DNA of 64,000 nt from Streptomyces beigongshangae. GTDB taxonomy: Bacteria > Actinomycetota > Actinomycetes > Streptomycetales > Streptomycetaceae. The translations under genes and the position numbers were made by a program. Location: the NCBI RefSeq assembly GCF_019710745.1, contig NZ_JAHKJW010000037.1, positions 1 through 64,000 on the forward strand, in the 5' to 3' direction. Of the stretch, positions 8,118-17,744 are shown one piece after another (within the stretch, counting starts at the first letter, position 1; each line of letters opens with the position of its first letter). Below the pieces are notes generated by a model. The model did not search any database and was not told the DNA's origin. It saw nothing but the letters and a program-made list of their open reading frames with translations.

Positions 8118-9823
8118 ATACGACTGCCGACACCTCGTGCACAACAGCCGACCTCGAACAGGTGCTCGGAGACGCCCACGACCGTGACAATCCGCTGGGC
8201 TTCCGGGCCGTACTCGAAGCGGACGAGCGCGGCGAGATCCTCCCCGAGGGAGAGAAGGCCCTGGGCTCCTTCGGATTCAACGCCGAGTTCGTCCCCCGGC
8301 GACTCGGCGGCCGCCTCGTCGACATCGAGCGCCTGATGCTCATGATGCGTACGCTCTCCCGCCGCGACCCCACCCTGGCGCTCGGGTACGGGTTCACCAG
8401 CTACATCTCCGGCTCCGCGATGTGGACCTCCGGCAACGAGAACCAGCAGCGGCGGATGGCCGACATCCTGCTCGGCGGCGGCAAGACGGCGGCCGGATAC
8501 AACGAACTCGCCCACGGCAACGACTTCACCCGCACCGACCTCGCCGCCACCACACACGGCGACCGCATCCTGATCAACGGCCGCAAGCAGATCGTCAACA
8601 ATTTCGGCCGGGCCGACGCCGTCGTGCTGCTCGCCCGCACCGGCGAAGGCCCGGGCAACCGCAGCCACTCCCATCTCTTCGTTGACCTCGTCGACGGCCC
8701 CGCCGACCGTGTCGACCGCGATGTCCGCTACCCCACCGTGGGCCTGCGCGGCTGCCTCATCGGCGGCGCCGAGTTCACCGACTACCCGGTGCCGGCCGAT
8801 GCGCCGATCGGCCCGGTCGGCGGGGCGATGGAGACCGTGCTGCGCGCCTTCCAGACCACCCGCGCGGTCCTGCCGGGCATGATGGTCGGCACCTCGGACA
8901 CCCTGCTGCGCACCGTGACCCGCTTCGCGCTCGACCGCAAGCTGTACGGCCGCCGCGTCGCCGCTCTCCCGCATGCCAGGGCCACCCTGGTCGGTGCCTT
9001 CCTCGACCTGCTCGCCGGGGACTGCCTGTCCACCGTGGCCTGCCGCGCCCTGCACGTCCTGCCCGGCCAGACCAGCGTCCTGACGGCGGCCAACAAGTAC
9101 CTCGTACCCAAGGTGCTGCACCGGTCCTCGCACGCGCTCGGCACCGTGCTCGGCGCCAATTCCTATCTGCGCGACGGTACGTACGGGATCTTCCAGAAGT
9201 TCGCCCGGGACCTGCCCGCCATCACCTTCGCCCACGCCAACGCCTCCGTGTGCCAGGCCACGATGCTGCCCCAGCTGCCCCGTCTCGCCGCGACGAGCTG
9301 GCTACGCGCCCCGCGCCCGCCCAAGGATCTGTTCGAGCTCGACGCCCCCTTGGGCGACATCGACTACGGGGCCCTCGAACTGACCTCACGGGGCGCCGAC
9401 CATCTGACCGCGATGCTCTCCCATCCGGGGACCCGGGCCCAGCTGCCGGACGCCGCGGCCCGCCTGGTGGAGCTGCTGCTCACGGACCTCGCGGACCTGC
9501 GCGAACGCTGCCTCGCGCTGCCGCCGAGCGAGCACTCCGTGGTCGCCGGCCGGGCCGGGTTCGCCCTGGCCGACCGCTACGCCCAGCTCGCCATGGCTGC
9601 TTCCTGCCTCGGCATCTGGCAGCACAACCAGCACAGCGACGACGCGTTCCTGCGCGAGGCCGACTGGCTGACCGGTGCCCTGCACCGGATCGCAGCCCGG
9701 CTCGGCCACGACCTGGGCGCCCTGCCCGACTCGACGGAGCAGCGGCTCTTCGACGAACTGATCTTCAGGGAGAAAAACCATGAGGGCTTCGACCTCGGCC
9801 GTCCGCAGCTATCGCTCGCCTGA
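8114..9823 (+). CDS. Second acyl-CoA dehydrogenase family protein
   Basis: A 569-residue paralogue of the preceding enzyme. It shares the blocks GYNELAHGNDFTRTD and RKQIVNNFGRAD in the substrate/FAD region and VLRAFQTTRAVLPG in the helical domain, and has the same C-terminal extension. The ATG at 8114 overlaps the stop of the first dehydrogenase (ATGA). Two different dehydrogenases in one operon with a carrier protein and an acyl-AMP ligase suggest two successive oxidations, for example a conjugated dienoyl tail. That is inferred from related lipopeptide clusters and not shown here. Confidence 0.9.
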   Translation: MNTTADTSCTTADLEQVLGDAHDRDNPLGFRAVLEADERGEILPEGEKALGSFGFNAEFVPRRLGGRLVDIERLMLMMRTLSRRDPTLALGYGFTSYISGSAMWTSGNENQQRRMADILLGGGKTAAGYNELAHGNDFTRTDLAATTHGDRILINGRKQIVNNFGRADAVVLLARTGEGPGNRSHSHLFVDLVDGPADRVDRDVRYPTVGLRGCLIGGAEFTDYPVPADAPIGPVGGAMETVLRAFQTTRAVLPGMMVGTSDTLLRTVTRFALDRKLYGRRVAALPHARATLVGAFLDLLAGDCLSTVACRALHVLPGQTSVLTAANKYLVPKVLHRSSHALGTVLGANSYLRDGTYGIFQKFARDLPAITFAHANASVCQATMLPQLPRLAATSWLRAPRPPKDLFELDAPLGDIDYGALELTSRGADHLTAMLSHPGTRAQLPDAAARLVELLLTDLADLRERCLALPPSEHSVVAGRAGFALADRYAQLAMAASCLGIWQHNQHSDDAFLREADWLTGALHRIAARLGHDLGALPDSTEQRLFDELIFREKNHEGFDLGRPQLSLA

Positions 9824-9914
9824 CGTCAAGGCGTACCCGAACCCGTATCCGTATCCGGACCAAAAGCCTCTTCCGACCAACTTCCACACCCTGCACATAT
9901 CAAGGAGCCTCCTC

Positions 9915-10205
9915 ATGTCCGATCTGACCACCGACATCAGCACCGACGTCAGCACCGCGGCGACCGTCGAGACCGTCCGTACCTGGCTCACCGAGCGCGT
10001 CGCGTACTTCCTCGACGTCACCCCGCAGGACATCGCCCACGATGGTCTGCTCGTCGAGATCGGCCTGGACTCCGTCTACGCCCTCACGCTGTGTGGTGAC
10101 GTCGAGGACGAGTACGGAATCCTCGTCGAGGCGACCCTCGCCTGGGACCACCCCACCATCGACGCGCTCACGGCCCACATCCACTCCGAGCTCGGCGCCC
10201 GCTGA
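9915..10205 (+). CDS. Free-standing acyl/peptidyl carrier protein
   Basis: A 96-residue carrier protein. The phosphopantetheine site is Ser53 in the motif GLDSV, preceded by a helix-1 region (TWLTERVAYFLDV) and followed by a helix-2/3 region (DVEDEYGILVEATLAWDHPTI). The ATG at 9915 is chosen because AAGGAG lies 7 nt upstream; an in-frame ATG at 9780 would add a proline/tyrosine-rich tail overlapping the upstream gene and is unlikely. Its stop overlaps the next start (TGATG). In this operon it probably carries the fatty acyl chain loaded by the acyl-AMP ligase, acts as substrate for the two dehydrogenases, and donates to the free C domain. Confidence 0.93.
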   Translation: MSDLTTDISTDVSTAATVETVRTWLTERVAYFLDVTPQDIAHDGLLVEIGLDSVYALTLCGDVEDEYGILVEATLAWDHPTIDALTAHIHSELGAR

Positions 10206-11611
10206 TGGCGGAGACCGGACCCGGGGCCAGAGCCCTGTCGGTCGGGCAGGAAGCGCTCTGGTTCCTGTACTGGATGGCCCCCGAAAGCCCCGCGTACAAC
10301 GTCCAGGCCGCCCTCCGCATCCACGGCCCGCTCGACGCGGGCCGGGTCCGCCGGGCCCTGCGCACCGTGGTGGAGCGGCACGATGTGCTCCGCTCCACCT
10401 TCGCCGACACTCCGGCGGGCCCCCGGCGGCTCGTCGGGGAGCCGGAGTCGGTCACCCTCCAGGTCCGCGAGCCTCCGGCCGTCACCGGAGCATCCCAGAT
10501 CAACAAGGTGGTCAGGGAGTTCGGGGACACCCCGTTCGATCTGACCGGGGAGGGAACCTGCAGGGCCCTGCTGCTGAAGCTGGCACCGGAGGACGCGGTG
10601 CTGGTGCTCTCCACCCACCACATCGTCACCGACGCCACCTCCCAGTGGCTGCTGCTCCAGGAGCTGCTGGACGCCTATGCGGCGGACGGCGCCGCACCGC
10701 CGGCCCCGCTGAAGCGCGGGTACGACGACTACGTCACCCAGGAACAGGGGCTGCTGGCCGGTCCGCGCCGGAAAGAACTCCAGAAGTTCTGGCAGGAGTT
10801 CACCGACGGCGCGGTCGCCGCCGAGCTGCTGCCCGACCGGCCGCGGGGCGAGGACCGGCCCGGCGTGTTCAACGGGGCGACCTGTGAACTGCGCATCCCC
10901 GACGAGCTGCTGCCGAAGCTCCGTGAGACGGCGCGACGGTCGGGCGTCACCGGCTTCGCCCTGCTGCTCGGCGTCTTCCAGACCCTGGTCCACCGCTACA
11001 CCGGCCGGACCGACTTCCTCATCGGCTGCCCGACCACCACCCGCAGCGGCCCCGGCATGCGCCAGGTCGTCGGCTATCTGGTGAACACCCTGGTACTGCC
11101 CGCCCGTTTCACGGCGAGCACGACGTTCGCCGACGCGGCGGGCCAGGCGCAGCGCCAGGTCATGTCGGCAATGAAGCACATCGGCTACCCGTACGCCCTG
11201 CTCGCAGGGGAGGACCGGTACGGCAGCCGGAACCCGCCGGTGCGCATGGCCTTCACGATGGTCGCGCCGAGCCGGCTGGAACCGCTGCTCCAGCAGGTCA
11301 CCGAGGCGGCGGCGCACGGCACGAGCACGGAGTACGGCGGCCTGAGCGTCGGCCTCGTCGACGTGCCGCAGCTGGAGGGCCAGTTCGACATCTCGGTGGA
11401 GATGCGGCAGAGCGCCTCCTCCCTCACCGCCGTGTTCCGCTACGCGACGGACCTGTTCGACGAGGGCACCGTCAGGCGGCTCCTGGACCATTACGTCCAT
11501 CTGCTCACCGCCGCCGTCGCCGACATCGACGGCCCCGTGTCGGCACCCGCCCTGGTCGACACCAGCGAGCTGGACGCGCTGCTGACGCTGGGGGCGGCCG
11601 ATGACTGGTGA
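10205..11611 (+). CDS. Stand-alone condensation domain protein, probable N-acyl transfer onto the first NRPS module
   Basis: A 468-residue protein consisting only of one condensation domain: an opening SVGQEALWFLYWMAPES block, the active site HHIVTDA at about residue 138, and a later VGYLVNTLVLPARF block typical of the family (latch/bridge region). There is no fused A or PCP domain. The first NRPS module at the left edge has no C domain, so this protein is the obvious candidate for a starter C domain acting in trans, joining the acyl chain on the carrier protein to the first amino acid. The start overlaps the carrier protein stop by one base. The final glycine of the usual HHxxxDG is alanine. 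Confidence 0.92.
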   Translation: MAETGPGARALSVGQEALWFLYWMAPESPAYNVQAALRIHGPLDAGRVRRALRTVVERHDVLRSTFADTPAGPRRLVGEPESVTLQVREPPAVTGASQINKVVREFGDTPFDLTGEGTCRALLLKLAPEDAVLVLSTHHIVTDATSQWLLLQELLDAYAADGAAPPAPLKRGYDDYVTQEQGLLAGPRRKELQKFWQEFTDGAVAAELLPDRPRGEDRPGVFNGATCELRIPDELLPKLRETARRSGVTGFALLLGVFQTLVHRYTGRTDFLIGCPTTTRSGPGMRQVVGYLVNTLVLPARFTASTTFADAAGQAQRQVMSAMKHIGYPYALLAGEDRYGSRNPPVRMAFTMVAPSRLEPLLQQVTEAAAHGTSTEYGGLSVGLVDVPQLEGQFDISVEMRQSASSLTAVFRYATDLFDEGTVRRLLDHYVHLLTAAVADIDGPVSAPALVDTSELDALLTLGAADDW

Positions 11612-11643
11612 CGGCAGCGACGAGCGCCAGGTCCTGACGTATC

Positions 11644-11713
11644 GCGTTTCCCAGCTCACCACATACCCGGGGGGCCGCGTGGCGCGTCTCCCCGCTCACC
11701 ACGTACCCAGGGG
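11644..11713 (+). repeat. Two imperfect 30-nt tandem copies just upstream of the acyl-AMP ligase start
   Basis: Copies at 11644-11674 and 11684-11713 share the core GCTCACCAC-TACCC-GGGGG with a 40-nt period and few mismatches. The second copy supplies the G-rich stretch just before ATG 11719. The arrangement looks like a local duplication of a leader/ribosome-binding segment between the C-domain gene and the ligase gene. Confidence 0.6.
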
Positions 11714-11718
11714 GTTCC

Positions 11719-13530
11719 ATGTCCCAGCACAACCAGCTCATGCAGGCTCCCAGCGCCACGGCGCGCATCCGTGAGAACGCTCTGACCACCCCGGACGACC
11801 CCGCGGTGATCTTCGTCCGTGATCCGTCCACGCCGGACGGCGCCGAGACCTGGTCCTACGCCCGGCTGGACCATGAGGCCCGCAGAATCGCGGGCTGGCT
11901 CCAGGCCCGGTACGCACCGGGCGACCGGGTACTGCTGCTCTACCCCGAGAGCCTGGAGTTCGCCGCCGCGTTCGTGGGATGCCTCTACGCCGGAATGGTC
12001 GCCGTCCCGTCCTCGCTGCCGGGCCAGTACAGCCACCAGCGGCGCCGGGTGGACTCCATCGTGGAGAACGCCTCCGTCACCGCCATCCTCACCAGCCAGG
12101 CGGCCGCGCCGTCCGTGCTGGACTGGGCAGGCTCCGACTCGGCATCCGGAATCGACTGCGCCGTCACGGACGGTCCCGCGTTCACCGACGCCCACGCGGC
12201 CTCCTGGATCATGCCCGAGGCGGACCACGACAGCCTGGCGCTGCTCCAGTACACCTCCGGGTCGACCTCCACCCCCAAGGGCGTGATGGTCAACCAGGGG
12301 AACCTGCTGCACAACTCGCAGATCCTCGGAGAGGCCTTCGGCCTCGACCGCACCAGCCGTTTCGGCTCCTGGATCCCGCAATACCACGACATGGGACTGC
12401 TCGCGATCCTGCTGCCGCCGCTGCTGCTGGGCGGATCCTGTGTGCTGATGAGCCCGACCACGTTCCTGAAGCGGCCGCACTGGTGGCTCCAGATGATCGA
12501 CAGGTACAATATCACATGGTCGGCCGCGCCCAACTTCGCTTACGAGCTGTGCGTGCGCCAGGTCACCGATGAGCAGCTGTCCCAACTGGACCTGTCGCGA
12601 TGGCGGTTCGCCGCCAACGGCTCCGAGCCGGTGCAGGCGTCCACCCTGACCGCCTTCGCCAAGCGCTTCGCCCCGGCGGGCTTCCGCAGCGACACCATGG
12701 CCCCGTGCTACGGCATGGCTGAGGCGACGGTCTTCATCTCCGGCACCGGCCCCCGCGAGCTCACCGTCAGCCACATCGACGAGGAGCGCCTGCAGCGCCA
12801 TGAGTTCCACCCGGTGAGCCTTGGGGATTCCGGCCGTGACGTCGTCAGCTGCGGTGCGGCGGCCGCCTATGACGTACGTGTGGTCGACCCGGCCAGCCGC
12901 GAGGTGCTGCCCGCCGGCCGGATCGGGGAGATCTGGCTGCGCGGCCCGAGCGTGGCGCAGGGGTACTGGGGCCGCGAGGACGCCACCCGTGACACCTTCC
13001 GGGTTCAGACGGCGGACGGGGACGGCGGCTATGTCAGGAGCGGCGACCTGGGCACGGTCCACGACGGTGAGATCTACGTCACCGGCCGGATCAAGGAACT
13101 GATCATCCTTCGCGGCCGGAACATCTACCCGCAGGACGTCGAGCACTTCCTGCGGGCGGAACAGAGCGAGCTGGTCGGCCTGTTCGGCGCGGCCTTCGTC
13201 GTCCCCGTCCAGCACTCCGACGGCAGCGTCGAGGACCAGCTCGTCGTCGCCCACGAGGTGCGCGGCGGCATCGACCAGGACGGTCTCAAGGAGCTGGCCG
13301 GCCGGGTCAAGGCCGACATCGCGCGTGGGTTCAGTGTCCGGCCGGGGGCCGTCGCCCTGGTCCGGCGCGGCGGCATCCTGCGGACGACGAGCGGCAAGAT
13401 CCAGCGCGCGGCGATCCGCGAGACGTTCCTGAAGGGCGAGCTGGAGAGCCGGTACCTGGAGGTGAACAGCCAGGTCGGCGCCCTGCTCGCGGAGGCGGCG
13501 GAGGCTCAGGGGGCGGGAGTGGCTGCCTGA
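11719..13530 (+). CDS. Fatty acyl-AMP ligase (FAAL-like)
   Basis: A 603-residue member of the ANL superfamily. The nucleotide loop is LQYTSGSTSTPKGV (about 175-188), the aromatic motif SWIPQYHDMGL follows, then APCYGMAEAT, and the C-terminal lysine lies in TSGKIQR. The HDMGL block and overall layout are those of FAALs of lipopeptide clusters, which activate a fatty acid as acyl-AMP and hand it to a carrier protein rather than to CoA. It is the last gene of the five-gene rightward operon and is followed by a strong hairpin. Its carrier is probably the free ACP three genes upstream. A CoA ligase activity cannot be excluded by eye. Confidence 0.9.
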   Translation: MSQHNQLMQAPSATARIRENALTTPDDPAVIFVRDPSTPDGAETWSYARLDHEARRIAGWLQARYAPGDRVLLLYPESLEFAAAFVGCLYAGMVAVPSSLPGQYSHQRRRVDSIVENASVTAILTSQAAAPSVLDWAGSDSASGIDCAVTDGPAFTDAHAASWIMPEADHDSLALLQYTSGSTSTPKGVMVNQGNLLHNSQILGEAFGLDRTSRFGSWIPQYHDMGLLAILLPPLLLGGSCVLMSPTTFLKRPHWWLQMIDRYNITWSAAPNFAYELCVRQVTDEQLSQLDLSRWRFAANGSEPVQASTLTAFAKRFAPAGFRSDTMAPCYGMAEATVFISGTGPRELTVSHIDEERLQRHEFHPVSLGDSGRDVVSCGAAAAYDVRVVDPASREVLPAGRIGEIWLRGPSVAQGYWGREDATRDTFRVQTADGDGGYVRSGDLGTVHDGEIYVTGRIKELIILRGRNIYPQDVEHFLRAEQSELVGLFGAAFVVPVQHSDGSVEDQLVVAHEVRGGIDQDGLKELAGRVKADIARGFSVRPGAVALVRRGGILRTTSGKIQRAAIRETFLKGELESRYLEVNSQVGALLAEAAEAQGAGVAA

Positions 13531-13538
13531 CGGAGCTG

Positions 13539-13588
13539 ACGGTACGAGAGGGCGGGCCCGACGTACCGGGCCCGCCCTCTCGTACCGT
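13539..13588 (+). terminator. Strong hairpin after the acyl-AMP ligase gene
   Basis: A perfect 22-bp inverted repeat (13539-13560 with 13567-13588) with a 6-nt loop begins 8 nt after the FAAL stop. No T-run follows, as is usual for Streptomyces hairpin terminators. It ends the lipid operon and may also insulate it from the convergent SARP gene. Confidence 0.85.
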
Positions 13589-13960
13589 CGGCCACGGCTC
13601 ATCGGTGTTCGGGACTGCGCAGCACCAGACCGCGGGCGGCTTCGGGCCGAACGACGTCGGCCTGCGGCATCGTGCTCCTTCACCGGCCGGCCCCCGGAGC
13701 CCTCCTCGTGTGCCGGATGGAGCAGGACCAGGCCGAGGTCCCAGGCGCCGGCGCGAGGCTGTTCGGCACGGAGGTGGAGATACGTCGGGTCCCTGCGGGC
13801 TGTTACCCGCAGGGCCCGTGCATTTCATCGGCGCACAGCAGGAAGGCGCCTTTTCGATCCGCCTTCACGCCGGCAATGCGGAATGCGGTCCTGGGGCGGA
13901 CGGACCGCCTGGCAGCGGAGAGGCGGCGTGTGGGCGTGAGCGATCGGCACGGCCGTCGGT
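13589..13960. other. Intergenic stretch between convergent operons
   Basis: No credible gene is seen. It holds a 9-bp hairpin (CCCTGCGGG at 13791-13799 with CCCGCAGGG at 13806-13814) about 150 nt beyond the end of the regulator gene, which may end that transcript. Confidence 0.5.
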
Positions 13961-16900
13961 TCAACGGGTGCCGAGCAGCCGGGCCAGCGTGTCCGCGTCG
14001 ACGCGGGCGCCCTGCCGGGTGGTGCCGACCATGTCCGTGATCTGGGCGGTGCGTTCCTCCCACGCGGTCGCGGCTAGGAAGCGGAAGATCTCCCGGGCGT
14101 GCTGGAGCCGTACGACGGCCGCGGAGTCCCCGCGGATGGCCTCGGCGCAGGCCCGGTCGGTCTCGATCCGGGCCTGGAGGAACCGGTCACCGACGTCCTC
14201 GGCCGCCGTGAGCGCCTCCCTCAAAATGGCCTCCGCCTCGGCGGAGCGATTCTGCCGCCACTGTGCCTCGCCCATGGCCCGCAGCGCGTATGCCTCGCCC
14301 AGCCGGTCGCCCTGTGCACGTGTCAACGTGATGACTTCGCGGCAGCTCTGCTCGACCCGCGGCAGTTCGCCGGCCCGGAGGTAGGCCTCGGCGAGCCGGT
14401 AGATGTTCTGTGCCTTGCCCCGTACGGAACCGGCCTCGTCGTTCGTCCTTATGGCCTCACGCAGCAGCGTGATGCCGAGGCCGGTCTCGCCGCGCTCCAG
14501 CTCGATCTGGGCGAGCAGCCCGAGCGCGTGGGACCGGCTGGTCGGGTCGTCTGTCCGGCCGAAGCAGTCGAGCGCCGCACGGCAGTGCTTGGCAGCGCTG
14601 TCGAGGTCCCCCTTAAAGCGGGAACACAGCGCGAGGTTGCGCAGCACGATGGCCCGCTCATGGAGGTCGTCGCTCCGCTCCAGCAGATCCATCGCGGAGG
14701 AGAGCAGGGAGTCTGCCTCCGCGTAACGCCGCTGGTAGATCGCCAACGTGCCGAGGGAGCGCAGCATGATCGTGGCCCCCGGGTCGTCGCCCGCGCTTCG
14801 CGCGCCGTCCAGGGCGGCCTGCGCGGTCTGCTGCCAGTCCTCCAGGTAGTTCCGCATCTCGAAGAGCGGCATGGTGCGCGCGGTCAGCCCCCAGGCGTGC
14901 GCGGAGGTCCCGCTCTGCGAGGCGTGGGCAACCATGTTGACGAGGGAGGTGCGCTCCGACTCGAACCACTCCAGGGGATCTTCCAGCAGTTCCGCGACCG
15001 TCTCCTCGGGCAGCGCCACTTCGAGCCGGGCCTGGTGGGGAGCGAGATGGCCCTTGCCGTAGAGCTGCCGGTGCGCTGCGTCGGCGAGGGTGAGCATGGT
15101 GCCGTAGGTCCGCTCGATGGTGTCGTCCCGGTCCTCCTCGGAGTCCTCGGCGTGGGCGCGCTCCCATGCGAACAGCCGCAGCAGTTCCTGGAAACGGAAT
15201 CGGACGGGCGCACCCGGAATCATGGTGGAGACCTCCAGCAGCTGGGCGTCCACGAGTTGTTCGAGCAGATCCTCGGCCTGGTCCACGTCCAGGTCCTGGA
15301 CGGCGGCGGCCGTCCAGGCGGCGAACGTGGTCACCGGGAGCAGCCCGAGGCGCCGGTAGAGCCGCGCGGCGTCGGGGGACAGCTCCCGGTAGCTGAGCCA
15401 GAATCCGGCCCGTACGCCGCCGTCGTTCGGGCTCAGGACGTCCAGGCGTCGGTAGCGGTCCTCCAGGCGGGAGACCAGCTGGCGCAGCGACCAGTGGGGC
15501 CGGGTGGCCAGCCGGCCAGCGGCGATGCGCAGGGCCAGCGGCAGCCGCCCGCAGAGGTCGACCAGCCGGGCCGCGGAGGCCGGATCGGTGGCGACCCGCT
15601 CGGCCCCGATCACGGTGGCGAGCATGCTGTCGGCCTCGTCCGGCGTCATGAGCTTCAGATGGATCCGTACGGCCGCGTAGTCACTGGTCAGCTCATCCAA
15701 CGGGTCACGGCTCGTGAGCAGTACGAAGCACTGGCCGCGCCCTGGTAGCAGCGGCTGGATCTGCGTGAAGGACCGGACGTCGTCCAGAATGATGAGCAGC
15801 TTGCGGTTGTTCAGGAGCGAACGGTAGAGGGCGGACCGTTCCTGGAGATGCGCCGGGATCTGCGCGCTGGGCACACCGAGGCCCCGCAGCGACTGGTCGA
15901 GCACGGACATGGGCGACAGCGGCTGGTCGAACTCGTGATAGCCGTGTACGTCGATGAAGAGCTGGCCGTCGGGGAACCGGTCGGCGACCCGGTTCGCCCA
16001 GTGCGCGGCCAGCGCGCTCTTGCCGATGCCGCTCACCCCGGAGATGACAGCGACCGAGAGGGGGCCGCGGTCGCTGTCGTCGGGTAGCAGCCGGTCCAGC
16101 ACACCGATCTCCGGCAGGCGCCCGGTGAACGCGGTGACCGGGAGGGGTAGTTGCGCGGGCACGGCGACGGCGATGCCGTGGGTGTGGCCGGCGGGGGCGG
16201 CTGCCGGGGTACGGGCGGAGGCGGCTGCCGCGACGGAGCCTGCGACCGTGCTGGTGGCGGCGGCGTCGGGCCTGGCGGTGGGGGGTGTGGCCGGTGCGGG
16301 TTGTGCCGGCTGTGCGGTGAACCCCTCCAGCTCGTTCGCGTCCTGGAGGATCTGCTGGTGCAGCTCCTGGAGGGCGCATCCCGGTTCGATGCCCAGTTCC
16401 TCGACAAGGGCCCGGCGACCCTCCCGGTACACCTGGAGGGCTTCCGCGCGCCGCCCCGCCAGGTTGTGCGCGTGCATGAGGTGGGCTCTGGCCTGCTCGC
16501 GCAGGGGGTGTTCCTTGACGAGTGCGGTGAGCCGCGTGATGACCGAGTGGTGTCCGCCGAGGCGCAGTTGCAGCGCCGCGTACTCCTCGTTGATGTCCAG
16601 CCTGAACTCGGAAAGCTGGGTGACCGTGTCGTCGATCCGGTCGCCCGCAAGACCCTCCAGGACAGGCCCCCTCCACAGGGCCAGAGCGTGCTCGAAAAGG
16701 GCGGCGGCCTCGTCGACGCGTTCGTCGTGCGCCGAGGTGAGGCGTGCCCGCGCGACCGTTTCGCTCAGGTCCTGAAGGTCGATATAACAGTGTTTCGAGT
16801 GGAGGATATAACCAGGATGGCGCGTCTCGATGAGATCTTCGACCAAAGCCTTTTCCCGAAAAATTTTACGAAGTGCGGTAATGCAAATGGCTATTTGGTT

Positions 16901-17089
16901 ACGCGCGGTGGTCGGCGGAGCGCCCTGCCATACGGCCTCCGTCAGCGTCGCCACCGACACCGTGCGGTCGGGTGACAGCAACAGCGTGGCCAGCACGGCC
17001 CGTTGACGGGCGCTGCTCACCAAGGCCGTCTCGCCGTCCACCGAGATCTCCAGCGGCCCCAGCAGTTTGAAGGACAGCGTGTGGGTCAC
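13961..17089 (-). CDS. AfsR-like SARP regulator with NB-ARC ATPase and TPR repeats
   Basis: About 1,042 residues. The order is an OmpR-type winged helix (SFKLLGPLEISVDG onward, about 1-95), a bacterial transcriptional activator domain (about 100-245, with RREGRRALVEELGIEPG), a Pro/Ala linker, an NB-ARC/STAND ATPase (Walker A GVSGIGKSA near 350; DRFPDGQLFIDVHG after it) and a C-terminal run of TPR-like helices. This is the architecture of AfsR-type cluster activators, in which the ATPase and TPR parts gate DNA binding. GTG 17089 is preferred because GGGGA lies upstream and the winged helix starts directly; the frame extends to 17194. It lies beside the lipopeptide genes and is the likely pathway activator. 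Confidence 0.92.
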   Translation of the reverse strand: MTHTLSFKLLGPLEISVDGETALVSSARQRAVLATLLLSPDRTVSVATLTEAVWQGAPPTTARNQIAICITALRKIFREKALVEDLIETRHPGYILHSKHCYIDLQDLSETVARARLTSAHDERVDEAAALFEHALALWRGPVLEGLAGDRIDDTVTQLSEFRLDINEEYAALQLRLGGHHSVITRLTALVKEHPLREQARAHLMHAHNLAGRRAEALQVYREGRRALVEELGIEPGCALQELHQQILQDANELEGFTAQPAQPAPATPPTARPDAAATSTVAGSVAAAASARTPAAAPAGHTHGIAVAVPAQLPLPVTAFTGRLPEIGVLDRLLPDDSDRGPLSVAVISGVSGIGKSALAAHWANRVADRFPDGQLFIDVHGYHEFDQPLSPMSVLDQSLRGLGVPSAQIPAHLQERSALYRSLLNNRKLLIILDDVRSFTQIQPLLPGRGQCFVLLTSRDPLDELTSDYAAVRIHLKLMTPDEADSMLATVIGAERVATDPASAARLVDLCGRLPLALRIAAGRLATRPHWSLRQLVSRLEDRYRRLDVLSPNDGGVRAGFWLSYRELSPDAARLYRRLGLLPVTTFAAWTAAAVQDLDVDQAEDLLEQLVDAQLLEVSTMIPGAPVRFRFQELLRLFAWERAHAEDSEEDRDDTIERTYGTMLTLADAAHRQLYGKGHLAPHQARLEVALPEETVAELLEDPLEWFESERTSLVNMVAHASQSGTSAHAWGLTARTMPLFEMRNYLEDWQQTAQAALDGARSAGDDPGATIMLRSLGTLAIYQRRYAEADSLLSSAMDLLERSDDLHERAIVLRNLALCSRFKGDLDSAAKHCRAALDCFGRTDDPTSRSHALGLLAQIELERGETGLGITLLREAIRTNDEAGSVRGKAQNIYRLAEAYLRAGELPRVEQSCREVITLTRAQGDRLGEAYALRAMGEAQWRQNRSAEAEAILREALTAAEDVGDRFLQARIETDRACAEAIRGDSAAVVRLQHAREIFRFLAATAWEERTAQITDMVGTTRQGARVDADTLARLLGTR

Positions 17090-17744
17090 CGCATGTCCCC
17101 GTCTCTGTGATATGCCCAGCGGCACGCGGATGTCGTGAACCGTGCCTGTGCGACGTGAGCGCGCGGACGGTCGGGCTCGACAATCCTCGTGCACTGCTGC
17201 GCCCGGGGGCCGGCGGGACGACGCCCGGGTAGCACTCCTGACGCTCCGGAATCCCGGCTGGCCGGACCGTAACTCACGGAACGTCGGGCGGTATTGGCCG
17301 AAAGCGGAGAAGGCACAGCAGTAGTCATGTTTCCAATGATCACCACCTCGGGCACAAAGTCAATGCGGATTCCCCGCATCAATGCGCCTCGCGATTTTTG
17401 ACGCGATTTCGACTTGTTGGACCTTGGACGGGAGCCGGTCACCGGGGGTCTTCGGGCGCGGCCCGGGCCGCCGGCCCGGTAAGGGCGTGCACAGGCCCTG
17501 AACAGGAACGGCGAGCTTGTCGTCGCCAGTGCGTCCTGGCGAGATCGCGACCGCACCTTAGGGCCGCCCCGAAATGCCCGGCGGGCGCAAGGGTGCCCGC
17601 TCTACACCGGGTTTGCGGTGCACTCACGACTGCCAAGAGCCGCACAGTCGCAGTCTCATTCCTTTCTTCGGCCGGCCCTTCCTTGATCTTGCATGCCTCC
17701 TCCCAGGAATCCGTAACGGAGCATCATCATGGCTTCATCGGTAT
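17090..17744. other. Gene-free stretch upstream of the SARP gene
   Basis: About 650 nt without a convincing coding region on either strand. It is locally AT-richer between about 17315 and 17420, where the promoter of the leftward SARP gene probably lies. No further structure was recognised. Confidence 0.5.

Noticed and set aside
9780..9914. N-terminal extension of the carrier protein from ATG 9780
   Set aside because: It overlaps the preceding gene, has no ribosome site and encodes a Pro/Tyr/Ser-rich tail not found in carrier proteins.
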